Shown here piece after piece: positions 11,482-21,728 of a stretch of DNA of 64,000 nt. The stretch is from Xenopus tropicalis (lineage: Eukaryota; Chordata; Amphibia; Anura; Pipidae). The notes below the pieces were generated by a model. That model had not been told where the DNA came from. It did not search any database and saw only the letters and a program-made list of their open reading frames with translations. How positions within the stretch are numbered: position 1 is the stretch's first letter; every line of letters starts with the position of its first letter. The position numbers were made by a program, and so were the translations under genes. The stretch spans positions 84,852,904 to 84,916,903 of the forward strand of contig NC_030678.2 of assembly GCF_000004195.4 (NCBI RefSeq), read 5' to 3'.

Positions 11482-11763
11482 TTAAAAAATAATGTGAGTG
11501 TATTGTTAAATAGTAGAACAAAGTTCAACTAAACTCGCTGTCTTGCTTCCGTTACTGGTACTTTTTTTTTTGTTGTTGAATAAAGTTCAACTAAACTCAC
11601 TGTTTTGCTTCCGTTACTTATTTTTTTATTTTGTAGACCGTATGTTTTAGCATGCGCCTTATAATCCAGTGTGCCTTATATATGGGTCAAGTACAGAAAT
11701 AGACCCCATAATTGAGACTGCGCCTTATAATACGGTGCGCCTTATAGTGCAGAAAATACGGTA
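11482..11763 (+). mobile_element. pogo-like element: 3' untranslated region and right end
   Basis: After the transposase stop, the block aaagttcaactaaactc.ctgt.ttgcttccgttact occurs twice (about 11519-11556 and 11583-11620), the second copy preceded by AATAAA. The subterminal words gcgccttataat.c.gtg.gcctta occur twice, and the element ends gaaaatacggTA. This matches the right end of a TA-inserting pogo-like element. A matching left terminus is not found in the window. Confidence 0.7.
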
Positions 11764-12539
11764 GTAATGATCCAGGCCTTCAAAGTTGTCAAATTGGGTC
11801 ACCATACTGGAATCTGTTGAAAGTGCCTGCGACTCTCAGTGGGGTCTGGGCAGCTGTCGAGAAGCTAAGCTTAGTGGTCGTCACAAATTATCAAGCAGAA
11901 AATGAGGTTATAGCGGTTATAGAAGCTGATGTAACAGGACTGGATATTAAATTCTGATTTGCACTGGTTTCAGAGCTGCCATGTACAAATAATATGTATT
12001 ATTTACTAATCAGCCTTATATTGTGACATTTATATTCTATATACACAGTATATTGTGAGTCTGTCCCAAAGCTCAGTAACTGACATTTGTTGACAAATGA
12101 AATATTCACAGCTTCTGCATGATCAAACCTGCATAACTTCTGTAAGCATTAAAATTAGACATTGCATTTTATACTAAACACTTTTGGGAAAAAAAAACAT
12201 TTGGGACTAAACCTATCTCTAACTGTCTCACTAAACACATACAAAGTTTCTAACCCAAGGCATGCTGGGAATTGCAGTATAGGTGGCAGATGCTCAGAAA
12301 AGTCACATTGAGTTGATATGCATGCTTATATTAATGTAATAGGTGTTGCTTTAGCATTATAGAACTTAGAGTATCACCTGAAAATAAAGTATATTAATCT
12401 AGTATTTAAAATGATTTAGATATTAAAGCAATGCAGATTTAGAGCTGAAAATAATAGTTGCATAATCTATATTTACATTTCTTACAGGGGCAGCCATATA
12501 TTTTCAAAACAATGATGGCATTTCCTCCTAATTAAACCT

Positions 12540-12571
12540 ATAAGTACAAAGGATTATAAGTACAAAGGATT
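12540..12571. repeat. 16-bp direct tandem duplication
   Basis: The unit ataagtacaaaggatt occurs twice head to tail with no mismatch. Confidence 0.85.
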
Positions 12572-13579
12572 GCCCCTCTTCTGGCATGTCTGCATAATGC
12601 ACTCTGATTCTGCTGGTAGAGGAGACGGTTGGTCAGAGTTGTACCCAAGGCTTTCAAATTAAGAAAAAAAGAATCCCCACCCCAAAAAATGTTTGCTTGT
12701 GATTTTTTTTTCATGAGGTTCCTTTTCGATTCAAATAATACTGCTGATTATTTATCTTAATAACAAGGCAAATACGTTCATTTTAAACAATTACCCTATA
12801 AGGATACATTTGTACAATATTTATCTGTGTATTTGAGCTTTAATTGGTCTCACCCAGACACAACACAAGGGAACAAGCTGCTTCCATCACACATGCCAGC
12901 TCTGTGCCACTTCCCAGTGTGACTCTTGTTTTCCTGCAGCAGAAAACTAAATTTGCACATCATTGGAAAAATATAATAGCAAAAACAAGCTGCCACACAG
13001 ACAACCTAATCCCACAGTGATTGTGTGCTCTTTCTAATGGCGTTAGGCCTTCAATAAGGCTCTGCAACCTTAGCAAAAAGGCTAATCTTTTCGGAAGAAA
13101 AATGTGACAATTATTTAATGCCGCTGCCATGTCTCATATTAGATTTCTGCTTACTAATGTTTCATGGAAGTATTAAACAGGTTGTTCCAAACAGTGGTTG
13201 AACCTATGGTGCACATAATTTAATAAACCTTTTAAAGATAACAGCACTGACACACCTTGAAAAGCTTTTATAGAAAGTACTGACGTTTCCTTTAACTTTG
13301 CAACCCTTCTTAAGATATAAGGCAAATTTCATATCTATCCTCCCCTAAAGCAAGCATTCAGTTTAAATGCAACATTTTGTTCTGCATGATTCAATAATTT
13401 ATGCAGCGTGGGACAGACTGCCTCATTGATCTCACTCTTCTAAACAAACACCATAAGATCTGAAATCATCTGGGACATTTATTGTGCAAACATTTTAAGA
13501 CAGAAGGCTGGTACAGTTTTTCAGTGTGAAGAATATTAAAATGAATGATACTTGGATGCATTGCCTGGAAGAAGATAAA

Positions 13580-13660
13580 AATAATCAAAACACAAATTAA
13601 TCATAATCAGAACACAAATTTATCATAACCAGAACACAATTAATCATAATCAGAACAAAT
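13580..13660. repeat. short tandem repeat, about 4 units of 20-23 bp
   Basis: Imperfect units of the form aatcataatcagaacacaaa follow one another four times, differing by small substitutions and length changes. Confidence 0.8.
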
Positions 13661-13884
13661 GGTGGTTTTCCTGCTTCTGGGAGTGGTCCAGGCTATAAGA
13701 GGAGCAAAGTAATATTATAGTTATAGAGTCTTCTCCAGAACTCCATTTACAAAATCCTAACAAAGATACAGCACATCTTTTTGCTTTCCACAACCTTTAT
13801 TATTCTTTATATACTTATACATTTTATAATGGGGTAAACTAAAGTCTCAGCAATCAAATAACTCAAGTAATATCACTTGCAATC

Positions 13885-13980
13885 TCAGCAGTGGGCACTG
13901 GGCAAATTTGGCCATGGGCAGTAACCCATAGCAACCAGTGATTTTTTTTTCAGCTTTTTTTAAGCCAGCTGCATTTGGAA
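13885..13980. mobile_element. half copy of the gggcaaatttg MITE
   Basis: It contains cactgggcaaatttg followed by gccatgggcagtaacccata gcaacca, matching one arm of the foldback MITE at 24934-25095. The other arm is absent. Confidence 0.55.
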
Positions 13981-14464
13981 CAAAGAATAGCACAATTTAA
14001 TTTGGACTACTACCCATACTGCCTCAGACCTAGATATGGAAAATAAGCACCATGATGTATCCATTCTGGACCTGAAAAACGGAAACCAACTCGTCCGGTA
14101 TTAAAGGAATAAGTATAAACACCAGGAAAAATCTGCTATTATAACTCTCCATAAACTTTTTTGTTTCTCAAATCCAGTAAACCCTGTAATCCTATAAGAA
14201 TTCACAACAATAAGAAAATGCATATAGCAGATGTATACAGTACATAACAAAATACAGTACATAACAATTTGACAGGTCTAGCAACAGCAGAAATAACTGC
14301 AGGCCTACAAACATGGTGATATAATTTAAGCTCTACAGGGCAGGGACCTCCTTCCTATTGTCTCTTTAAGCACTTGATATTTAATATAACTGGACTGTGT
14401 ATTAATTTGTATTTACTATTGTATCGACCCCTGTCTGTATAATTGATTTCTTAGCGAAATTTAA

Positions 14465-14601
14465 TAGTAGGGAGACGGGACACTGAAGAGCTAAACTGCA
14501 AACTTTCAATTTATTACACTACATGTTTCAAGCTTTACGAGCCCTTTATCAAGTGAAGCTGTTGCAGTTTAACTCTGCAGTGTCCTGTCTCCCTAATACT
14601 A
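14465..14601 (-). mobile_element. inverted-repeat element with hammerhead-like core
   Basis: Arms of about 37 bp (14465-14502 and 14562-14600; tagtagggagacgggacactg and its near complement) flank a core. Read on the minus strand, the core gives cttgataaagggct, a loop, agcttgaaacatgt and then aataaa. This is the same architecture as the elements at 55577-55794 and 55805-55959 and the tail of the Penelope-like element at 45.4-46.2 kb. I infer a short Penelope-derived terminal element. Confidence 0.55.
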
Positions 14602-14602
14602 C

Positions 14603-14819
14603 CAGGGCCGGTACTACGGGTAGGCATAAGAGGCAGCTGTCTAGGCGCAACAAATGGGTGGGGCGTAAGGCAGGCAGGAGCTTCTCCTGCCTACCCCTTG
14701 TCATTGCCCCCGCCGATTGTCATTACGGGTTGGGGCAATGAACCATTGCATCGCGCCAAAAAACATGCAGGGGGTGAACCGGGTTGCCTAGGGTGCCTGG
14801 TCGGCTTTACCCGTCCCTG
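14603..14819. mobile_element. CAGGGCCGG-ended MITE
   Basis: The element starts CAGGGCCGGTACTACGGGTA and ends TACCCGTCCCTG. Inside are inverted blocks around ctaggcgc and gcctaggg. The GC content is far above the flanks. CAGGG...CCCTG ends suggest hAT, but the flanking 8-mers (aatactac, acatttag) do not match, so the class is not proven. The open frame at 14523-14741 is incidental. Confidence 0.6.
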
Positions 14820-15052
14820 ACATTTAGCTAATGATTATTACATGTTTGATGGAGCATGAGGGGATTGAATTGAGGACTGCCTGGTGTAAAGGTTCTGGCA
14901 AGCTACAATTACATAGTCGTGTTTTATTGATTTATAGTTCTGCTGTACATTGTTGTGTATATAAGCAGTGCTTTATAACTACAAGTATATAAATACAATG
15001 CCACTGAAAGCAGTGTACAAGTTCAGCAGCACAAGGTTCAAGATAGCTTGCT

Positions 15053-15140
15053 GCCCCTACACTGGCCGATAAGCTGCCGAATCGGTCTAAGGGACCGATA
15101 TCGACAGCTACAATCGGCCCGTGAATGGCAACCTTTAGGC
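15053..15140. mobile_element. short foldback element with perfect-looking hairpin
   Basis: Positions 15064-15119 form a hairpin: ggccgataagctgccgaatc ggtc pairs with gaccgatatcgacagctaca atcggcc. It is the compact relative of the fragment at 10512-10752. Confidence 0.7.
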
Positions 15141-16270
15141 ATGTCATACTCAACCAATATAGAGGGCCATATTAAATGGATAGTGAAGAATACTGTACAT
15201 GACTTCTAAATGGGACTCCATATAGCCTAAAGAGAAAATACAGTTAACAATTTTTTACTGTTTTTGTTGATTAACGTTTTATATGCAAATCTGTGCCCGT
15301 TTTGCAGAAAAAATCAGCAAATGGTAAAACATGGAAATTTGCCGCAAATGGCTTTAAATCCTTGGAAGTACTGTATTAAAATAACAAGGCAATAAGCCCA
15401 AGAGCTTCTCTGAAAAAGGGATGTTTATCTAGTTGAGAAAGTGTTACCCTTATAAAGTACTTATTTAGTAACTTTTGCTTTCAATCTGTGCCGTTCCCAG
15501 TTTCATTTTAGATGTGTTTACTAACAGGAAGGGATTAAATTACAAATATATCTATGTTCTTGATTTTCCCGTGCCATCTTTTCCAGGAACACATCCTTCA
15601 TGCTTGCCCATCAGAAAGTTTTGTGTACTTTTGTCCGGCTGGACCGTCTCTTCATGGCTTGTTGATATTGGCATCAGCAAAAGAAAAATGAAGTTGTTAC
15701 TGCTACAAAAATAGAAATCCGTTGGCTTTGCTGTCTTTGAAAATAGCAAGGATTCATTTGTTTGACAAGCAAGGGATTAATTTCTGCTTCTCCTAATGTT
15801 TATTTAGATATATTTTCCACAGTCTTCTTTATTTAATTATTTAAAATCATGGGGAAGGAGAGATGAGGGTCAGAGTGCGGTGTCATTAGACAGATATTAG
15901 AAAACTGCCATGTCATGTCCTCTTTAAAGAAGCCTCTTCACGGGCATTCATTTTGTACTCCTGTTCACCAGGAGGAGATTAAATAGTTTGCAGTTCTTTA
16001 TGTACACATCATTTTGAATGTAGTCATACATTATAGAAACATAATGGCAAGGGACCCAAAAATGTTTGCTATAGAAACCAGCAAATCTTCTAGGGATAAT
16101 GGCACAAGCAAGCTGATTTAATAACAGGTTCAAAGTCTTCTAGTAAAGCATAGCAACCAATAAGCATATACATTAACCGATCTGTAAAGATCCGTAATCC
16201 ATCATCGGTATCATTCTTTTATGAGACACATATGGGGATCTTGGCCAGCTTTGCCCTATCTGTGACTGGC
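15141..16270. other. unassigned sequence
   Basis: No gene or repeat is recognised. Open frames at 15475-15749 on both strands overlap and read the same bases. A good-looking splice acceptor (tcttttccag, about 15584-15593) precedes them, but no donor or known protein motif follows. This stretch is a candidate for conserved noncoding DNA. Confidence 0.45.
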
Positions 16271-16635
16271 TTAAAGGACAAGTCAACTCTAAAATCTTGA
16301 CTATTTGTAAGGCACAACCCTAGATGCTTACACACTCTCCATGTAAAACATTTACACACTCACTTCCAGTGAACATTTACATATCAAACCCCTTCATACA
16401 TGTTATTCCCTCTGACCCCATATGTTGTCAGTGATCAAGAAGATCTTGTTTACCCTTTGCCAGCACAAAGCCCAAGGCAAAGATGTAGGCTCCCTGATTT
16501 AAGGATAGCGAATGAGTTTATCCAGGATAAGGCTGGGCAATAATGAGTTAGAAGTAAGCTAGAAGAAATGCAGTTGATATCAATTGTCATCATCTTCCTA
16601 TATGTGCATTAATCTCCTTTTAACTTCTCCTTTAA
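16271..16635. mobile_element. Kolobok/T2-type MITE, third subfamily
   Basis: It starts TTAAAGGACAAGTCAAC and ends AACTTCTCCTTTAA, with TTAA at both edges (16271-16274; 16632-16635). The interior differs from the T2 copies at 4242, 47906 and 49538 and has no coding frame. Confidence 0.75.
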
Positions 16636-17630
16636 ATAAAGACAGGCAGGATTCTTGATGGGAAATTATCTTGTTTACTTAATTACTTTGTGCTGCCTGT
16701 ATGGAAAGTGTAAATCCCTTTTAACACAAAGAAAAATGTCTTGTGGACCTTAAGATATCATCTATGTAATATATTCGCTTTGGGTAGAAAAGAACATCTG
16801 GTATCTTTGATGCATAATCTAATTTCCAGCATTCTGAAATTTAACAGATCAACCAAAATTTCCAGGGGGAAAAAATGAAGATACTTTTTGGCAAACAAAA
16901 GAAGTGAAAACACACCATGGTAGACAGTGCACTGAAAATATTCATTCGGAGATATTACTGTAATGGTTCCCACCAAACAACTGACTTTCAGAATGAGGTG
17001 TCAAAGAAAAAAGTTGTAGAAGGTGACTGATTTGGATCATGACCCAGAGTGAACACTTCTAATCTAGAGAGTAACAGGGCTGGAAGGAATCATATCTCCG
17101 GTTGAACTATTTCTGGCAAGGCAAATAAAAACAAAATTACCTACACTGGAACAGAAGTATTACCGCATCCACAAAGAACTACATGAGCAGCACAGGCATC
17201 AAAAACAAAACATATGCAAGAGACAAACAATAAATCATAATACAAATTCAAACCCACGGAAGATGAAGTCAGAGTTTGGAATAGATCTACCTGGCAAGTA
17301 ATTGCACATGTCCTATGCCTAAGCTCTATACAACCACATCACACAAGGTCAAAATAAAGAATGGAACGATGTCAAGAAGAAATAAGATATCTACTTCAAT
17401 ATCCAAAAGCGCAAATGTTGATCTACACTGAACTTATCAAATGTGTATGGTGTAACTTGAATTTAGGATATCAGTTAGACCTTCTTGAGTACATCAACAG
17501 GCTGCATGGATACTGACTTTAGAAAGGCAGCTTCTTTATTTTAGCACATTCTTTGAAACAGCATTAATGTAAAAATTGTACGTGTTTTATGCCATGTTCC
17601 CCTGGCACTTCTCAGAGCAATCATAAAACA
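16636..17630. other. unassigned sequence
   Basis: No gene or repeat is recognised. Confidence 0.5.
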
Positions 17631-17633
17631 TGT

Positions 17634-17965
17634 CGTTAACGCATAGTTTTATGCGTTAAAAAGTGTTTGATAATGAAGTACCGATTCATCAAAGTAATTT
17701 TGCATGCGTTACTACTTATATCGCATGCGCAAATATCCTGATTATCGCAAAGCGTTATTTCCATCGCATTGAGGTAATTATCAAATAGAAATAATACTAA
17801 TGCATAATTCACAGACATATTTGAAGCGTTAAAAGCATAAAATGTGGCGATAATTACTGTGAAACTTAACACCTCCCAGGAATAGGTGTCACTATACAAA
17901 ATTGCAGCTGGCGATTGTCTGTGGTGACAAGATGGAGTTTGCAGTCTGATTTTTTTAGACAAAAG
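17634..17965 (-). mobile_element. partial reverse copy of the 7741-8402 MITE
   Basis: This segment is the reverse complement of about 8058-8380, with scattered substitutions. For example, gatgaatcggtactt, aacactttttaacgcataaa and cctcaatgcgatgga are shared. Both outer ends are missing. The 110-codon minus-strand frame here reads through the same incidental frame as in the other copy, with related but changed residues, and is not taken as a gene. Confidence 0.8.
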
Positions 17966-18172
17966 CATATTTAAAAATATTTTTATGTATACCTGTACAA
18001 GTTATACATACAAAATTAAACTGTTGTATAAATAATGTGCAATTTCATGACTATTTCTTAATATTTACAAAGTAGGTCCTATTTAGGAATGTTTTAAAAG
18101 AGAATTGCCAGCCAGGATGAGATTTGCATCTTACACTATGGCAGTCATATTAATATTAATAATATTTTCTAT

Positions 18173-18478
18173 ACAGGTATAAGACCCGTTATCCAGAATG
18201 CTCGGGACCAAGAGTATTCTGGATAAGGGGTCTTTCCGTAATTTGGATCTTCGTACCTTAAGTCTACTAAAAAAACAATAAAACATTAATAAAACCCAGT
18301 AGGGTTGTTTTGCCTCCAATAAGGAGTAATTATATCTTAGTTGGGATCAATTACAAGGTACTATTTTATTTTTACAGAGAAAAAGGAAATTAGTTTTAAA
18401 AATCTGAATTATCTGAATAAAATGGGGTCAATGGGAGACAGGCTTTCCGTAATTTGGAGATTTCTGGATATACCTGTA
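18173..18478 (+). mobile_element. acaggtat...atacctgt MITE, full copy
   Basis: The ends are acaggtataagacccgttat ccag and ctggatatacctgt. The interior holds the family words ctttccgtaatttggat (twice), cttaagtctactaaaaaa, ttgttttgcctccaataagga, ttagttgggatcaa and ttacagagaaaaagg. It serves as the reference copy for the fragments at 4787, 31974, 39610, 40937 and 47380. Confidence 0.85.
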
Positions 18479-18484
18479 TTAACA

Positions 18485-19683
18485 TTTCATATCATATTAC
18501 AGTAATGACCTTTGCTACTATATTCTCCTTTTTCCTAATTAAGATAGTAAATCTCTTACTATCACATCAATTTTATTTCCTTTTTTAACAGTTGTTTATC
18601 CACATCCACATTTTATTTTCCCTAATTTAACTGCTTCAATACCTTGAAATGTCACATAATCTGTATTAACATTATATTTCTCCAAAATATGTTCTGCTAT
18701 TCATGATGTAGCATATTCTCTATTTATATAAATACCCACTGTCCCACTATGTATAGTACAGAGGGTTGACAGTAGCGACTGTTTGGAATACATAATGTGC
18801 TTTCTAGTACCGGAGGGGGTGGGCAGAAATGTATTTTATTACATATACATTGTTTCTTGCTGAGGAGGAAGGGTAGAATTTTACTGCCCCCTCCAAACCA
18901 AGGAGGTACAAATTAAACTGGTAGTATAAAAGGTAGTATTAAACACTAACGTGCTAAGGGGTGGAACCATACACTGGTCACCCACTCACTGTATGGCTTA
19001 ATGCCTTTTGTTAAAATAATGTACAGTTGTCCATATTTTAAAAAATGTATTTTCTTCTTGGAATACAGTTGAATCCTACATAAGTCTTATCAGAGTATGC
19101 TTTCTAAATAGAGTTTGGACACAACTGAGCAGATGGGGCAGATTTAACAAAATTCAAGAAATGTTTTCTCTCACTTTCTTACCTCGAAGTTGAGAAATAT
19201 CTAGTGCTGTTTCTTATGTTTTATTGATTTTCCATATTTACTATTTCTTGTGTCAAATTCCTGAGGCACAAATTTATTGATCGACTTGAGAATGAAGTCC
19301 ACTGGTAGCATTATATCTTCAAAAGAATTGGTTGGTTTCCCTATAAATATGCTCCTTAATCTTTAATAATTAAACTTGGAAACACTGTTTTGGTTGTTCC
19401 ACTGCATCAAGTTCTAGTGCTGTTTTTTCAGGATCCATTAAAATGGTGATATAACGATAATGTCTTTTTCAGATATATGATTTCTTATGATTTCTTTTTG
19501 CAAACACTGCACACCATTGTGCACCAACCTTACATTAGATTTCATTTCAAAATAGACTATGGCCAATTTTTTTTTTGGTTGCTTTTTGACAATCAGACTG
19601 CATTTTCACCTGGATTCTGGAAAAGTCCAGAATATCAAGACTACTAACTAAGAAAACAAATCAAGACGAAATTGAGACGTTGC
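18485..19683. other. unassigned AT-rich sequence
   Basis: No gene or recognised repeat is seen. Confidence 0.5.
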
Positions 19684-19940
19684 TTAAGCTGGCCATACAC
19701 GCACCGATAATATCGTACGAAACCTCGCAGGAGGCTGCTGATATCGGTCGACTCACCGATCGGGCGGGTTAAAAGATTTTGATCGGGCGCCATAGAAGGC
19801 GCCTGATCAAATTCTGCCTTCAGGGCTGAATCGGCAGAAGGAGGTAGAAATCCTATTGTTTCTACCTCCTTATCTGCCGTTTCAGCCCTGAACGTTAGTG
19901 GCCGATTGAACGATCTTGGCAAGAAATTTGAATATTTAAA
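19684..19940. mobile_element. TTAA-flanked MITE with tggccatacacg end and conserved hairpin
   Basis: The left end is TTAAGCTGGCCATACACGCA. The right end appears truncated. Positions 19822-19889 form a strong hairpin: agggctgaatcggcagaagg and the adjacent aggtagaaa pair with tttctacctccttatctgcc and gtttcagccct. The same hairpin recurs at 63301-63368. The 105-codon minus-strand frame here is incidental. Confidence 0.75.
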
Positions 19941-19974
19941 GGGCCTTTGTGCTATTTTCATTTGCCCAACATTG

Positions 19975-20345
19975 GTCTATCCTGTATAGTTCCTGGGTGA
20001 GCTCCTGTCTGATCTTGTGTTCCTGACCCTTGCCATTGGTGTTTCACTGCCTGTACTGACCTATTGGCTGTTATTGACAACCCTTCTGGATTCCGATTCT
20101 GTGCTGCGCTATAAGTTTAGTTATTGACCTTGGCCTGTTTACTCAACTTCGCTGTGCTGTTTACCCCGTTACTGCTGCAACATGCACTGGTTCCCTTGTC
20201 TGCCCAGAACTTATGCCTTGTTTCCTGACCTGGCGGCATCCAATTAGCACAGGCCTTCTCTTGAAGGAAAAGATGGTTGTTATAGGCAGAAGCGTGAGCT
20301 CTGACCAGGATCTTGGCTTCGGTTCAGGGTTTTGGAATACCTAGA
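19975..20345. other. CT-rich stretch resembling LTR-retrotransposon leader
   Basis: Repeated ccttg, cctgac, ggcctg and tgacct words give this stretch a GC-richer, pyrimidine-biased look (ttgaccttggcctgtttact, tttcctgacctggcggcatcc). Such runs occur next to LTRs of some frog Gypsy-like elements. No LTR or protein match is visible here, so this is only a suggestion. Confidence 0.3.
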
Positions 20346-20725
20346 CAATGTGTCATTTTGCTATTACTATTTAATATTAGAAAATTAAAATATATTCAAT
20401 AATATTATCTAAACCCCCCACAGTGATATTGTTGCAAGGATAAGGAAAGACTCCAGAACTGTAAAGTCATTTCTAACTCTCACTGGACCATTATTGATGA
20501 AAGTAACAATTACAGTGATATCAAATGGTTAAAGATGAGCAGAACTATTTGGCATATTTCACACTCTGGATAAATCAATTGTTTCAGAGCTTCTGGATAG
20601 GTTTAGGAATGTGGAGCTGAAAATTGCTTTTGGCTCTTTCTGTTATAAAAAGATCTTTATTAATAGCCTTACACCAGGCAAATCCCATCAAAATTGTTAA
20701 GAAGACTCCAGTTGAATATCCCTAA

Positions 20726-21158
20726 TAGTGATGGGCGAAATGTTTCGGCAGGCATGGATTCGCAGAAAAATTCGCCACACGTCCAAAAATTGTTGCCCGC
20801 ATCAAAAAAATAGTCACAAGTGACCAAATAATAGTTGCGTGACAAAATAATAGCCGCGGGCGACAAAAGAACAGCCGTGCGACAAAAGGATAGCTGCAGG
20901 CAACAAAAGAATATCCGCGCGATGAAAGAATAGCCACGGGCGACGAAAGAATAGCCGCATGTGACAAAAGAATAGCTGCGGGTGACAAAAGAATAGCCGC
21001 GGGCGACATAAGAATAGCCACACGACAAAAGAATAGCCGTGGACGACAATTTTTTTTGACGTTCAACATTTTTGCTGTTTCGTGAATTTTCCGCAGTCTT
21101 TTGAAAGATTCGCAAATTTTTCTGTGAAGCGAAACGGGACAGATTCGCTTATCACTAA
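20726..21158. mobile_element. tagtgatgggcgaa MITE carrying a minisatellite
   Basis: The ends are tagtgatgggcgaaatgtttc and gattcgcttatcacta. The same family is seen at 28429-28692 and, degraded, at 61350-61647. The centre is expanded by the tandem repeat listed separately. Long minus-strand frames here are translations of the tandem repeat. Confidence 0.8.
20804..21047. repeat. minisatellite, 12 units of 19-21 bp
   Basis: Twelve imperfect units of the type aaaagaatagccgcgggcgac follow one another without gaps. Unit lengths are mostly 19, 20 or 21 bp, the shorter ones lacking two bases within the gcgggcg part. Neighbouring members of the same MITE family lack this expansion. Confidence 0.9.
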
Positions 21159-21728
21159 TCCCTGTTCATCAGGCATCAGCATTCGCTGATACTCTCTTTC
21201 ATAACATCCTGGATAGAAAAAGCATTAGTAACCAGGATTTTTCAACAAAAATTGCTTCAGAGAAGCATTTCTTCTGTTTTATTTTAGTTGGTAAGTCATA
21301 AATCCACAACCATAATCTGGGAAGGAAAGCCTGGACCCTATATGAAATGAGAGGCACAGCAAGGGAGGGGCTCCCTGTCAAAGGTGCTGGTTTTGAACGA
21401 ATCAGGGTGGGGTTTGGGTTGATGCTTTTGGCAACCTTATAAAAAAACATATTAATAGAGCTTAATGAAGTAATCTTTTATTTTGTGAGAAATGCAACGA
21501 AAGGGTTAAGCAAAGACCAAGTTCAGGCACTGGTCAGGGCAGGCATAGTTTGGGATACAAGTTTAGGAAAACAAGCCAAAGTATTGCAACAGAAAGCTAA
21601 GCAAGGGCTTTCTAATAAGTAGGGCAAAAATAACATACAAACAGGCAATGTCATGACCATTCATGTGGTGGTTAAGTTGGATTGTATCAAGCTTGGCACT
21701 GGTGTCTATGCAGACTGAAAGAATGATA
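21159..21728. other. unassigned sequence
   Basis: No gene or recognised repeat is seen up to the LINE start. Confidence 0.5.

Larger units (their letters stand above)
11764..14100. other. unassigned sequence, partly low-repeat
   Basis: No gene is recognised. About 12840-13200 is GC-balanced, with few repeat-like words, and could be conserved noncoding DNA, but this cannot be judged without alignment. Two short tandem repeats and a partial MITE inside are listed separately. A weak hammerhead-like relic on the minus strand lies at about 13270-13320 (cttaagaagg ... gaaacgtcag). Confidence 0.45.

Noticed and set aside
14101..14120. TTAAAGGAATAAGT as a T2 left end
   Set aside because: Only the short terminal word matches. 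No right end or family interior is seen.
20669..21115. 148-codon and overlapping minus-strand frames with repeated SYSFV / AILLSPA residues
   Set aside because: They translate a 20-bp noncoding minisatellite in several frames. The repeated residues come from the DNA repeat.
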